From assembly GCA_905235355.1 (NCBI GenBank), contig CAJOLM010000008.1, positions 1-21,406 of the forward strand: 21,406 bases of DNA, read 5' to 3'. The notes below the pieces were generated by a model. It was not told the origin of the DNA and searched no databases. It was given only the letters and a program-made list of their open reading frames with translations. Below, piece after piece: positions 1 through 7,419 of this stretch. A program made the translations under genes and the position numbers. This stretch comes from an uncultured Elusimicrobiales bacterium (GTDB lineage Bacteria > Elusimicrobiota > Elusimicrobia > Elusimicrobiales > Elusimicrobiaceae). Within the stretch, counting starts at the first letter, position 1. Each line of letters opens with the position of its first letter.

Positions 1-3
1 CGT

Positions 4-64
4 AAAAGCGCGGACATATTGCCACCCCCGAGGGTTGGTATCGGGGGTCTCATCCGCTTTTTTT
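4..64 (+). terminator. probable intrinsic terminator of a gene left of the window
   Basis: ACCCCCGA (24-31) and TCGGGGGT (41-48) form a perfect 8-bp stem with a 9-nt loop. An outer helix can pair AAAAG(CG)CGGA (4-14) with TCCGCTTTT (53-61), and T's continue to 64. This fits a terminator for a plus-strand gene ending before position 1. It could instead be one copy of a dispersed palindrome. Confidence 0.5.
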
Positions 65-73
65 AAGGTTGAG

Positions 74-98
74 ATTCCCGATAAAGACACTCGGGAAT
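74..98. repeat. short palindrome, possible dispersed repeat or second terminator
   Basis: ATTCCCGA (74-81) is the exact reverse complement of TCGGGAAT (91-98), with a 9-nt loop. A T-run follows at 115-121. It shares the CCCGA/TCGGG core with the hairpin at 24-48, so the two may be copies of one repeat type or tandem terminators. Confidence 0.45.
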
Positions 99-126
99 GG
101 TTCTTATGAATATCTTTTTTTGTGTT

Positions 127-174
127 GCCCCTCCCCTGCCCTGCGGGCACCCTCTCCCACACTGGGCGAGGGGA
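127..174. repeat. C/G-rich inverted repeat, candidate miniature dispersed element
   Basis: CCCCTC (128-133) pairs with GAGGGG (168-173), and inside it TGCCC (137-141) pairs with GGGCA (145-149). The block is strikingly C-rich on one side and G-rich on the other, inside an otherwise AT-rich spacer. Such blocks are often dispersed intergenic repeats; whether it recurs in this genome cannot be seen from one window. Confidence 0.4.
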
Positions 175-405
175 AATAGGACTACTACTCTTTTTCTTTT
201 CTCTCATTTTAAATCCTCCTGTTTGTTTGCATACAAAAGTGCCTTACTAAAGGCATACTATATTTTGTTTTTTTTTTTTGATTTGTCAAGCGTTTTCTTT
301 TTCTCGTCGGAGAAAGGGGGAAAAAATGATTTGTCATATCACGGCTTTTATGTTTTGCTTTGTTTGGTAAAAGCATAAAGCGGTGCAAAATGATAACATA
401 CTATT

Positions 406-1644
406 ATGTATTTACCGCCCGAATTTATTTCTTATACTTCTGCTTTGTTTGGCCCGGAGCGTTGGCACGCTTTTGTGCAATCCCTGGAGCAGCCGGCTGC
501 CACCAGCGTGCGTTTAAATCCGTGGAAAGTACCTGCCGATCCTATTTTTCCAGATGCAGAGCCGGTGCCATGGTGCCAGCAAGGATATTGGCTTAAAGAG
601 CGGCCCAATTTTACGCTGGACCCGCTGCTGCACGCCGGGGCATATTATGTGCAAGAGGCGGGCTCCTTGTTTCTGGACCACGTGTTGCGCCAATATGTGC
701 AAACGCCTGTGCTGGCGCTTGATTTATGTGCAGCACCGGGCGGCAAATCTACGCTGATGCGGGCGGCACTGCCGGAAGGCTCCATGCTGGTAAGTAATGA
801 GCCGGACCGCCGCCGCGCCAATATTTTGCTGGAAAATATGCTCAAGCAAGGCCACCCGGACGTGCTGGTCACGCATAATCACGCGCGCGATTTTGCGCAG
901 ACAAACTGGCAAGTTGATTTGATTTTAACAGACGTTCCTTGTTCGGGCGAAGGGTTATTTAGACGTGATGAAAATGCCGTGCAGGAGTGGAGTGTTTCCA
1001 ATGTGCATTATTGCCAGCAGCGCCAGCGGCAAATTCTGCAGGATATATGGCCGTGCCTGCGCGCGGGCGGATTGCTGGTGTACAGCACGTGCACATTTAA
1101 TACGCAGGAAAACGAAGAAAACGTGCACTTTATCATGCAAGAATTAGGGGCGGAAACTTTGCCTGTTACCACCGCGCCGGAGTGGAAAATTACCGGCTCT
1201 TTACTGGCAGATTTTTCAGGCCCGGTGTACCGCTTTATCCCGGGGATTACACGCAGCGAGGGGCTTTTTATGGCGGTGTTGCGCAAAACAGGTACGCCGC
1301 AGGCACATGTGATGCTGCCCGGCTCGGCCCGGCGGCACGCAGAGGGCCACCGCTTAATGCACGTTTTGTCTAATGGAATTGCCGCACAGGAACAAAAAGG
1401 CAAAGAGCAAATCCCTTCTGCCGCGCAAGCACTTTCTTTGAACGGGCCGGAGTATCCGCGCGTGGAACTGCCGCTGGAGCAAGCCAGACGCTACTTGCAC
1501 CGGGAAAGCCTTGTTCTGCCAGCCGGTACGCCGCGCGGCTTTGTGCTGGTCACTTATGCCGGGCAACCGCTGGGTTTTATGAAAAACCTGGGGGAACGCG
1601 CCAATAATCTCTATCCCAAAAATTGGGCTATCCGCAGTCTGTAA
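406..1644 (+). CDS. rsmF: RsmF-type RNA (cytosine-C5) methyltransferase
   Basis: This 412-residue protein belongs to the NOL1/NOP2/Sun family of SAM-dependent RNA m5C methyltransferases. The N-terminus (LPPEFI..., residues 3-8) and the pattern RLNPWK (36-41) match the family's small RNA-binding domain. The SAM-binding loop is DLCAAPGGKST (106-116). PCSGEG (178-183) and STCTF (227-231) provide the two conserved cysteines, C179 and C229; in this family the TC cysteine attacks cytosine C6 and the PC cysteine assists product release. The C-terminal 50 residues (roughly GTPRGFVLVTYAGQPLG) resemble the RsmF PUA-like tail. It is a little shorter than typical RsmF (about 450-480). The start at 406 is chosen because it places the family N-terminus directly after Met; no good ribosome binding site is visible. 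It appears to be a stand-alone housekeeping gene. The exact target (16S rRNA or tRNA) cannot be decided. Confidence 0.9.
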   Translation: MYLPPEFISYTSALFGPERWHAFVQSLEQPAATSVRLNPWKVPADPIFPDAEPVPWCQQGYWLKERPNFTLDPLLHAGAYYVQEAGSLFLDHVLRQYVQTPVLALDLCAAPGGKSTLMRAALPEGSMLVSNEPDRRRANILLENMLKQGHPDVLVTHNHARDFAQTNWQVDLILTDVPCSGEGLFRRDENAVQEWSVSNVHYCQQRQRQILQDIWPCLRAGGLLVYSTCTFNTQENEENVHFIMQELGAETLPVTTAPEWKITGSLLADFSGPVYRFIPGITRSEGLFMAVLRKTGTPQAHVMLPGSARRHAEGHRLMHVLSNGIAAQEQKGKEQIPSAAQALSLNGPEYPRVELPLEQARRYLHRESLVLPAGTPRGFVLVTYAGQPLGFMKNLGERANNLYPKNWAIRSL

Positions 1645-1712
1645 TTTCTATTTTTTCAGAAGAGAAGCCCCCGCTTATGCAAGTGGTCTTTTGGCAGGCT
1701 TTGTAATCTGCC

Positions 1713-1741
1713 GTGAGCCGGGCTGCATTTTTTGCTATAGT
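1713..1741 (+). promoter_or_regulatory. possible sigma70-like promoter for the HXXEE operon
   Basis: TATAGT (1736-1741) is a fair -10 box located 37 nt before the start codon of the HXXEE gene. The matching -35 (GTGAGC at 1713-1718, 17-bp spacer) is poor. The position in a 133-bp spacer after the methyltransferase gene favours a promoter here, but the call rests mostly on the -10. Confidence 0.25.
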
Positions 1742-1777
1742 AGTGAAAGTAGTTTATTTTACAGGTAAGGAGAAAGC

Positions 1778-2374
1778 ATGAACTGGTTATATAACAACTG
1801 GATGAAGGCCACGCCGTTTTTGGCGGTGTACTCATTTATTTTGGTGTTTTTGTATGTGCGTGATGTAAATTATCCGCTGTATTTAATTTGGCTGCAAGGG
1901 ATTATTTATTGGACACACGAGTTTGAAGAATATATTTTCCCGGCAGGATTTTTGAAATTTTTTAATCATTATATGATGGGATCTACACAAGAGGAATATC
2001 CCATGAGCAAGATAGGCTCCTTTTGGATTAATATTCCGCTAGTGTATATTGCTATGCCTGCCTCTGCCATACTGGCGCATTTCTTTGGGCTAAAATGGGG
2101 CTTGTGGACGGCGTATTTTTCTTTTCTCAATGCGTTTTCGCACGTGGTGATGTGGCTGATTTTTGGGCGGAAATATAATCCGGGCTTGGTGGTTAGTGTG
2201 GTGCTTAATATCCCGGTAGCCATTTATACAGTATGGTTTTTCTTGGCCAATCATTTAGTGTCCGGCACGGCCAATGTAATGAGCATTATCGTCGGTATTT
2301 TGGCGCAAGCGTCCATGATGATATACGGATTTGGATATTTGAAACCACTGCTTAAAAAAGAGCAAGCAAAATAA
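1778..2374 (+). CDS. HXXEE-domain multi-pass membrane protein
   Basis: The 198-residue product has about five hydrophobic segments (near residues 14-28, 35-46, 85-105, 112-128, 138-158 and 165-185) and very few charges between them. The signature H47-E-F-E50-E51 sits at the end of a hydrophobic stretch, as in the HXXEE family, and the later segment with H121/122 and YNPG (about 133-136) is the other conserved part of that family. The metal-ligand-like His and Glu residues suggest an intramembrane enzyme, but the biochemical function of the family is not established to my knowledge. An AAGGAG ribosome binding site (1767-1772) supports the start. The gene leads a four-gene set with the dehydrogenase, SnoaL-like protein and amidohydrolase. 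Confidence 0.8.
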   Translation: MNWLYNNWMKATPFLAVYSFILVFLYVRDVNYPLYLIWLQGIIYWTHEFEEYIFPAGFLKFFNHYMMGSTQEEYPMSKIGSFWINIPLVYIAMPASAILAHFFGLKWGLWTAYFSFLNAFSHVVMWLIFGRKYNPGLVVSVVLNIPVAIYTVWFFLANHLVSGTANVMSIIVGILAQASMMIYGFGYLKPLLKKEQAK

Positions 2375-2383
2375 GGAGAAGAT

Positions 2384-3262
2384 ATGAAAAAAACAGTTAT
2401 TATTACGGGGGCTAATTCCGGTTTGGGTTTCCAGACCGCTAAAAAAATTGCAGCTCACTCCAAAGACTTTGAAATTATTTTGGCCTGCCGCAACCCGGAG
2501 AAAGCCAAAGAAGCCCAGGAGCAAATTAGTAAAGAAACAGGCAACCCAAACGTGTCTGTGATGCAACTGGACACGGCGTCTTTACAGTCGGTGCGGGCAT
2601 TTGCTAAAAACTATCAGGAAAAGTACAATAAACCTATTTATGCACTTTTGTGTAATGCGGGCATTGGCGCATTTAACAGTGCACCGAAACTGACCGAAGA
2701 CGGCTTTGATGTGGTGTTTGCCACCAATCACTTGGGGCATTTCCTATTGACCAATTTGCTCTTGCCTTTTATGGAAAAAGAGGGCAAAATTTTAGTGACC
2801 GCCAGCGATATGCACAATCCGCTTTTGCAACCGGGGGAAACGTTTGAGTGGTTGGGTACGGAAGCGATTGCCCACCCCGGCGAAAAACTAGCCGGCAGCA
2901 ATTTGCGCTATTCTTATTCTAAACTGTGCAATGTGTATTTTGTTTATGAACTGGCGCGGCGGTTAAAAGCGCAAAACAGTACGGTCAAGGTAAACGCGTT
3001 TAATCCGGGGTTGATGAAAACGCATTTTTCCCAAACGCAAGAATCCTTTTTTGAATATATCCGCGTGAATATTCCGGAGCGGTATGGGGATGTGGACAAA
3101 TCGTCCTCGGCGCTGGCGGAGCTGACTTATTCCGACGATATTATTTTAAGCTCCGGGCATTTTTATGACCGCAGCACGCGCCCTTGCTTTACCTCAGAAT
3201 TATCCTACAATGAGCAAAACGCCAAAGAATTGTGGGAGAAAAGCGAGCAATATACCAAATGA
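2384..3262 (+). CDS. short-chain dehydrogenase/reductase (retinol dehydrogenase/POR-like)
   Basis: A 292-residue NAD(P)H-dependent oxidoreductase with a Rossmann fold. The cofactor loop is TGANSGLG (8-15); R36 after the second strand (ACRNPEKA) suggests NADP(H) preference; NAG is at 91-93, the NHLGHFLLT motif at 115-123, S141 in the catalytic serine region, and Y176-x3-K180 gives the catalytic pair. The NHLGHF motif and the C-terminal FYDRST-type segment are like eukaryotic-style retinol dehydrogenases and light-dependent protochlorophyllide reductases, which reduce hydrophobic carbonyl or pyrrole substrates; the substrate here is unknown. The ribosome binding site AAGGAG (2373-2378) is strong. 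The gene follows the HXXEE gene by 9 nt and overlaps the next gene by ATGA, so it is co-transcribed and probably translationally coupled. Confidence 0.88.
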   Translation: MKKTVIITGANSGLGFQTAKKIAAHSKDFEIILACRNPEKAKEAQEQISKETGNPNVSVMQLDTASLQSVRAFAKNYQEKYNKPIYALLCNAGIGAFNSAPKLTEDGFDVVFATNHLGHFLLTNLLLPFMEKEGKILVTASDMHNPLLQPGETFEWLGTEAIAHPGEKLAGSNLRYSYSKLCNVYFVYELARRLKAQNSTVKVNAFNPGLMKTHFSQTQESFFEYIRVNIPERYGDVDKSSSALAELTYSDDIILSSGHFYDRSTRPCFTSELSYNEQNAKELWEKSEQYTK

Positions 3263-3936
3263 AACAGTTTAGCGCATTAGCCTTGTGTTTGCTGCTGCTG
3301 GGGGCGGGTTGCGGGCAGCCCGCGCCGCAGGTGCGCAGTGATTATGACGAAATATCCCAGCTGGTTTTGTGGGAGCGTCAGGCGCGCGTTCGCCATTTGT
3401 ACGACGAACTGGCAGCCACTTATTGGCCCGATGCCACGGTGACCACCAGCTGGATTAGCAGCAGTGCGGCGGACTTTGCCAAAGCGGGTGCCGACCAAAA
3501 CCGCCGCGCGGAAGCTTCCGCTAATGAAATTATCCTAAACCGCAGCAGCGCGCCCATTATCCACCAACACGGCAATCGTGCATATGTGGAGCTGCCTACC
3601 GAGTCCAACCATTGGATTAAGGTCAACGGGGAAGAGGCTATTTGGACGTCGTATATGCGCCTGATTTACCGCTGTGAAAAGCGCGGGGGCGTGTGGAAAA
3701 TTGCCGATATGACATCTGTCTTTGAAAGCGACAAGCTCACGCCGGTTGTACCGGGTACGGATTTGCATATTAATCCGCAGGAAGTAAAAGGTTTTCGCCC
3801 GTCGTACCGGTGGATATCTTACACGCGCACGAAAGCGGGGGGAAAAGTTAGCCCGGATTTGCTGGGCATAGACCGCCCCGACGATATGGAAAAACTTTAC
3901 GCGCAAGCTGAAAGCTGGATTGCGCAAGGAAAATAA
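3259..3936 (+). CDS. SnoaL-like (NTF2-fold) protein with signal peptide, candidate lipoprotein
   Basis: The 225-residue product starts with a secretion signal (MKQF, then a Leu/Ala-rich core, residues 5-15) ending at C18. LGAGC resembles a lipobox, but the -3 position is Gly instead of Leu, so lipidation is likely but not certain. Residues about 35-165 have the pattern of SnoaL_4-type domains (ISQLVLWERQARVRHLYDEL, then a Trp-Pro-Asp-Ala turn, and YMRLIYRCEKRGGVWKIADM near the end of the sheet). Such domains act as cyclases, dehydratases or isomerases on small cyclic molecules, or simply bind them. The ATG at 3259 overlaps the stop of the dehydrogenase gene; a longer frame beginning at 3232 would bury the signal peptide and is rejected. 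The context suggests periplasmic action on the same class of substrate as its neighbours. Confidence 0.72.
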   Translation: MKQFSALALCLLLLGAGCGQPAPQVRSDYDEISQLVLWERQARVRHLYDELAATYWPDATVTTSWISSSAADFAKAGADQNRRAEASANEIILNRSSAPIIHQHGNRAYVELPTESNHWIKVNGEEAIWTSYMRLIYRCEKRGGVWKIADMTSVFESDKLTPVVPGTDLHINPQEVKGFRPSYRWISYTRTKAGGKVSPDLLGIDRPDDMEKLYAQAESWIAQGK

Positions 3937-3951
3937 GTACTTGGGGGGTAT

Positions 3952-4959
3952 ATGAAAATCATTACAGTAGAGGAACACTTTACGGACCCGCGCATTGTGC
4001 ACACTGCCGAAAAATACGGCGGAGCCACCGCGACGGAAGGTTTGCCCGAAAAGGTGCGCCAAGCTTACAACGGGATGCGCTTTACCGGCGAGCGTTTGAC
4101 GGATGTGGACAAGCTCCGCTTTGACTTTATGAAGGCGCAAAAAGTGGATATGCAGGTGCTCAGCTACACAGGCCCGGTGTCTGACCAAGTACCCGCGCAA
4201 GAAGCCGTCAAAATTTGCCGCCAGGCCAACGATATTTTGGCAGAGATAGTCAGCCGCTATCCTACGCGTTTTGCTGCGTTTGCCACGCTTCCCATGGCAG
4301 ACCCGGAACAGGCTGCGCAAGAACTGGAGCGTTGCGTGAAAAATTACCATTTTTGCGGTGCGCTGATTACCGGCACTTGGCAAGGTAAATTTTATGATGA
4401 CCCGCGGTTCTTCCCTATTTTTGCCAAAGCCGCGGAACTGGATGTGCCTATCTCGTGGCACCCGGAATTTCCGGACGCTAAAATCCAAAATTATTATTAT
4501 TTGTCGCAGGCTTATTCGCTGCAAACAGGTATGCAATTTGCTACAGCCGGATTTGGCTGGCATTTGGACGTGGGACTGCACATGGCGCGCCTGGTGCTGT
4601 CGGGCATTTTTGACAAGCTACCCAATTTAAAATTTATATCGGGTCATTGGGGGGAGTGTGTGGCGTTTATGCTGGACCGCATGGACCAAATTATGCGCCC
4701 GCAAACTACCGGGCTTAAAAAGAAAATTGCCGATTATTACCGCGAAAATGTGTATTTTACACCGAGTGGCATTTTGTCAAAGGAAATGTTTGAATATATG
4801 GTCAAAGTCTTTGGCGCAGACCATATCATTTGGGCGCTGGATTACCCGTATATTCCGTTTGACAGCTGCAGCACGGATTGGTTGTTAAATGCCAATTTAA
4901 CTGAGGAGCAAAAGCATCTTATTGCGCACAAAAACGCGGAAAAACTGCTGCATTTATAA
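3952..4959 (+). CDS. amidohydrolase_2 family metal-dependent hydrolase/decarboxylase
   Basis: A 335-residue TIM-barrel enzyme of the ACMSD / gamma-resorcylate decarboxylase branch of the amidohydrolase superfamily. The metal-binding positions are visible: E7-E8-H9 at the end of strand 1, H170 in SWHPEF, H232 in SGHWGE and D297 in ALDYPY. Family members cleave C-C bonds (non-oxidative decarboxylation) or hydrolyse ring and ester bonds, with a divalent metal, usually Zn or Mn. No signal peptide is seen, so it should be cytoplasmic. The start is 15 nt after the SnoaL-like gene with a G-rich ribosome binding region (3943-3948). It closes the four-gene operon. The substrate is unknown; an aromatic carboxylate is a family-based guess. 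Confidence 0.85.
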   Translation: MKIITVEEHFTDPRIVHTAEKYGGATATEGLPEKVRQAYNGMRFTGERLTDVDKLRFDFMKAQKVDMQVLSYTGPVSDQVPAQEAVKICRQANDILAEIVSRYPTRFAAFATLPMADPEQAAQELERCVKNYHFCGALITGTWQGKFYDDPRFFPIFAKAAELDVPISWHPEFPDAKIQNYYYLSQAYSLQTGMQFATAGFGWHLDVGLHMARLVLSGIFDKLPNLKFISGHWGECVAFMLDRMDQIMRPQTTGLKKKIADYYRENVYFTPSGILSKEMFEYMVKVFGADHIIWALDYPYIPFDSCSTDWLLNANLTEEQKHLIAHKNAEKLLHL

Positions 4960-5080
4960 AAAAGCCCGCTAAAAAGCAGAACTTTGCGGTTAATATAGGA
5001 CAATTGATTGTACTTGAAAGGGTAACAAAATTTTTCAGATATAAAATTTTATTTGTTTTTTGTCGTCGTAAAAAGGGGGC

Positions 5081-5107
5081 TTGACTTGTTTTTTTTTTTG
5101 GTATCAT
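5081..5107 (+). promoter_or_regulatory. possible upstream promoter
   Basis: TTGACT (5081-5086) is a good -35 and TATCAT (5102-5107) a fair -10, but the spacer is only 15 nt and is mostly T. If used, it would produce a leader of about 380 nt before rfbA that includes the ops-like word and the inverted repeat. Confidence 0.3.
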
Positions 5108-5271
5108 TTTAATACAGGAAAAATATCCTGCGGTGTGGGTGCTGCATAAAACGCATGTATGTGGTTTTTGTTTGTTTCAGGTAGCTCGCGGATACAATTT
5201 GCAAGTATAGGCATGATATAACCCAAAGTGTATATTTTGTAATTAATTTTATGCTGCAGTAAAGTGTCTGG

Positions 5272-5334
5272 ATTGTAGGCATTTATATAGTGATCTGATA
5301 AGTGGAAAATACATATCCAAGAAGTGCCTACAAT
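5272..5334. repeat. perfect 10-bp inverted repeat upstream of the operon promoter
   Basis: ATTGTAGGCA (5272-5281) is the exact reverse complement of TGCCTACAAT (5325-5334). As RNA the stem could extend inward by T-G and two T-A pairs, leaving a loop of about 37 nt. It lies about 40 bp upstream of the extended -10 element, so it could be an operator, a leader hairpin from an upstream promoter, or less likely a recombination site. Confidence 0.5.
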
Positions 5335-5370
5335 TTGCTAAAATATATTGGGTTTATTGTTACAGAATTG

Positions 5371-5379
5371 TGGTATAAT
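5371..5379 (+). promoter_or_regulatory. extended -10 promoter of the polysaccharide operon
   Basis: TGGTATAAT (5371-5379) contains the exact TATAAT box preceded by the TGn extension. No -35 at ideal spacing is present (TTTATT at 5353-5358 has a 15-nt spacer), which is tolerable for extended -10 promoters. Transcription would begin near 5386, giving a leader of about 110 nt before rfbA. Confidence 0.6.
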
Positions 5380-5477
5380 GGGGATAGGTGCCACTGTAGC
5401 AAAAAATTGCCTTTTTTGGGAAACCCTTGTGTATTATCACGAGAGTGTTGCGTCGCGCTTTGCATCAAGAACTACTA

Positions 5478-5484
5478 GAGGGAG
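5478..5484 (+). promoter_or_regulatory. ribosome binding site that decides the rfbA start
   Basis: GAGGGAG lies 11 nt before ATG 5496. It falls inside the longer frame that could begin at GTG 5427, and supports the shorter, family-length protein. Confidence 0.55.
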
Positions 5485-5495
5485 TGGAATGTTTT

Positions 5496-6389
5496 ATGAA
5501 TAAATATAAAGGCATTGTCTTAGCCGGAGGAACGGGGAGCCGCTTATACCCAGCCACCTTTGCCATTTCCAAACAGCTTATCCCCATATACGATAAGCCC
5601 ATGATTTACTATCCCTTATCCGTGTTGATGTTAGCCGGTATACAGGACATTTTAATTATCTCTACTCCCACTGACTTACCCCTATTTAAACACTTGTTGG
5701 GCGACGGCTCCCAATACGGCCTTCATTTGGAATATGTGGAACAGCCCAGACCCGAAGGGTTAGCCCAAGCCTTTATTTTGGGTGCGGATTTTATCGGTCA
5801 GGATAATGTCGCACTCATCTTGGGGGACAACATCTTCTACGGAAAAGATTTACCACGTTTAGTCAAGGAATCTGCCAACCGTGCCAAAGGAGCTACTGTA
5901 TTTGGCTATCATGTGAAAAATCCGCAAGCATACGGCGTGGTGGAAATTGATGAGAACAGAAAAGCACTGTCTGTTGAAGAAAAACCGCAAAATCCGAAAT
6001 CTAACTGGGCCGTTACAGGGCTTTATTTTTACGATAACCGCGTAGTGGACGTGGCTAAAAACATTAAACCTTCTGCCCGCGGAGAGTTGGAAATTACGGC
6101 CGTAAACGATTGGTATCTCAAACAAGGGGAACTGACGGTAGAATTAATGGGGCGCGGCATGGCCTGGCTGGATACAGGCACCCACGCAGATTTAATAAAA
6201 GCATCTATGTTCATTGAGGCGTTAGAGAGCCGCCAAGGGCTTAAAATTGCTTGTTTGGAAGTAATAGCCTACCGTAACGGCTGGTTAACAATGGAAGACC
6301 TCTTGAAACGTGGAAATATGATGAAAAATACGGAGTACGGACAATACTTGTTAGGTATTCCAGAGGCTCAAAAAACGGGGTTCTTTTAA
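5496..6389 (+). CDS. rfbA: glucose-1-phosphate thymidylyltransferase
   Basis: This 297-residue enzyme makes dTDP-glucose from dTTP and glucose-1-phosphate, the first step of dTDP-deoxysugar synthesis in the cytoplasm. The nucleotide-binding signature GGTGSRLYP (11-19) with K26, the PRPEGLAQA motif (85-93), GDNIFYG (110-116) and EEKP further on are all diagnostic of RmlA/RfbA. Length is normal for the family (about 290). A frame extending upstream to GTG 5427 adds 23 residues unlike any RmlA N-terminus, so ATG 5496 is preferred. It is the first gene of the operon and sits about 110 nt downstream of the predicted transcription start. The next gene begins 1 nt after its stop. No rfbC or rfbD (rhamnose branch) follows, so the product feeds an amino-sugar branch instead. 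Confidence 0.95.
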   Translation: MNKYKGIVLAGGTGSRLYPATFAISKQLIPIYDKPMIYYPLSVLMLAGIQDILIISTPTDLPLFKHLLGDGSQYGLHLEYVEQPRPEGLAQAFILGADFIGQDNVALILGDNIFYGKDLPRLVKESANRAKGATVFGYHVKNPQAYGVVEIDENRKALSVEEKPQNPKSNWAVTGLYFYDNRVVDVAKNIKPSARGELEITAVNDWYLKQGELTVELMGRGMAWLDTGTHADLIKASMFIEALESRQGLKIACLEVIAYRNGWLTMEDLLKRGNMMKNTEYGQYLLGIPEAQKTGFF

Positions 6390-6390
6390 T

Positions 6391-7419
6391 ATGACATCTT
6401 CTAAACAAACAATCTTAATCACCGGCGGGGCAGGGTTTATCGGCTCAAACTTTGTGCCCTATTTTTTGGAAACGTTCCCACAATATCAAGTGGTCAACCT
6501 GGATAAACTGACCTATGCGGGCAATTTAGACAATTTAAAAGAGTGCGAACATAACCCGCGCTACACTTTTGTACAAGGTGACATTTGTGATGCCTCTTTG
6601 GTTAACAAACTTTTTAAGCAATATGATATCCGTGGAGTAATTCACTTTGCGGCGGAATCTCATGTGGATAATTCCATTACCGGGCCGCTGCCGTTTATCA
6701 AAACAAATATTGAAGGGACTTTCACCTTGTTGGAAGCAGCCCGGCAGCATTGGATGAGTGCCCCGGGTCAAGTCAAGCCCGGATATGAAAACTGCCGTTT
6801 CCATCACATTTCCACCGACGAGGTGTACGGAACCCTGGGCAAAACAGGCTTTTTTACTGAAACCACTCCATACGCGCCTAATAGCCCTTATTCTGCCACC
6901 AAAGCCTCTAGTGATTTTTTAGTGCGCGCTTATCACAATACCTATGGGCTGAATGTCACAACAAGCAATTGCTCTAACAATTACGGCCCTAAACAGCACA
7001 ATGAGAAGTTAATCCCTACGATTATTCGCAAGTGTCTGGCCGGAGAGCCTATCCCCATTTACGGCGACGGTAAAAACGTGCGCGATTGGCTGTATGTACT
7101 GGACCATTGTAAAGGGATTGCTTTGGTGTGGCAAAAAGGAAAAGCAGGGGAAACATACAATATCGGTGGCTATAATGAATGCACCAATTTACAAATTGTG
7201 GATAAGATTTGCCGCCTGTTAGACCAAATGCGTCCGGCGGCTAATGGGAAGAGCTACAAAGAGCTGATCACTTTTGTGAAAGATCGCGCCGGGCATGACC
7301 GCCGCTACGCGATTGATGCCACCAAGTTAGAAATGCAGCTTGGTTGGAAAGCAGATGAGAATTTTGACACAGGTATTAAAAAGACAGTAACCTGGTATTT
7401 GGAGAATCAACGTGCCTAA
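6391..7419 (+). CDS. rfbB: dTDP-glucose 4,6-dehydratase
   Basis: A 342-residue extended SDR that converts dTDP-glucose to dTDP-4-keto-6-deoxyglucose, using bound NAD+. The NAD loop is TGGAGFIG (11-18), HFAAESHVDNS (85-95) is the RmlB hallmark, STDEVYG (141-147) supplies T142, D143 and E144 of the dehydration site, and Y167-x3-K171 (YSATK) is the catalytic pair. NNYGP, the RDWLYV motif and the C-terminal half are also typical. Its 4-keto product is the branch point; in this operon the next gene is a 3,4-ketoisomerase, pointing to 3-amino sugars and not rhamnose. Its 3' end overlaps fdtA by 8 nt, indicating translational coupling. Confidence 0.96.
   Translation: MTSSKQTILITGGAGFIGSNFVPYFLETFPQYQVVNLDKLTYAGNLDNLKECEHNPRYTFVQGDICDASLVNKLFKQYDIRGVIHFAAESHVDNSITGPLPFIKTNIEGTFTLLEAARQHWMSAPGQVKPGYENCRFHHISTDEVYGTLGKTGFFTETTPYAPNSPYSATKASSDFLVRAYHNTYGLNVTTSNCSNNYGPKQHNEKLIPTIIRKCLAGEPIPIYGDGKNVRDWLYVLDHCKGIALVWQKGKAGETYNIGGYNECTNLQIVDKICRLLDQMRPAANGKSYKELITFVKDRAGHDRRYAIDATKLEMQLGWKADENFDTGIKKTVTWYLENQRA

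Larger units (their letters stand above)
1..405. other. gene-free region with palindromes and poly-T tracts
   Basis: No credible gene is seen before the methyltransferase at 406. The stretch holds a hairpin with a T-run (4-64), a second perfect 8-bp palindrome (74-98), a C/G-rich inverted repeat (127-173), a long T tract around 266-279 and a 10-bp direct repeat (279-288 and 327-336). An open frame at 97-378 translates to low-complexity Phe/Leu/Ser-rich sequence and runs through these repeats, so it is not called. No clear sigma70 promoter for the methyltransferase could be assigned. Confidence 0.7.
4960..5495. other. 536-bp gene-free leader of the polysaccharide operon
   Basis: No gene is seen. 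The stretch is AT-rich and contains a -35-like TTGACT followed by a long T tract (5081-5107), a small palindrome CAGGA/TCCTG (5115-5130), an ops-like GGTAGC (5180-5185), a perfect 10-bp inverted repeat (5272-5281 and 5325-5334), and an extended -10 promoter (5371-5379). No convincing intrinsic terminator for the upstream operon was found. Confidence 0.7.

Noticed and set aside
97..378. Open frame of 93 codons before the methyltransferase gene
   Set aside because: It reads through palindromes and T tracts, gives low-complexity Phe/Leu/Ser-rich sequence, and has no ribosome binding site or recognisable family.
3535..4581. Long minus-strand open frame of 348 codons
   Set aside because: It lies antisense to the SnoaL-like and amidohydrolase genes, both of which have clear motifs; the antisense product is Arg/His-rich and resembles nothing.
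4964..5000. Terminator after the amidohydrolase gene
   Set aside because: Only a weak CCGC/GCGG pairing with a bulge is possible, and no T-run follows.
5427..5495. N-terminal extension of rfbA from GTG 5427
   Set aside because: The added residues do not fit any RmlA N-terminus, and a ribosome binding site with correct spacing precedes ATG 5496.
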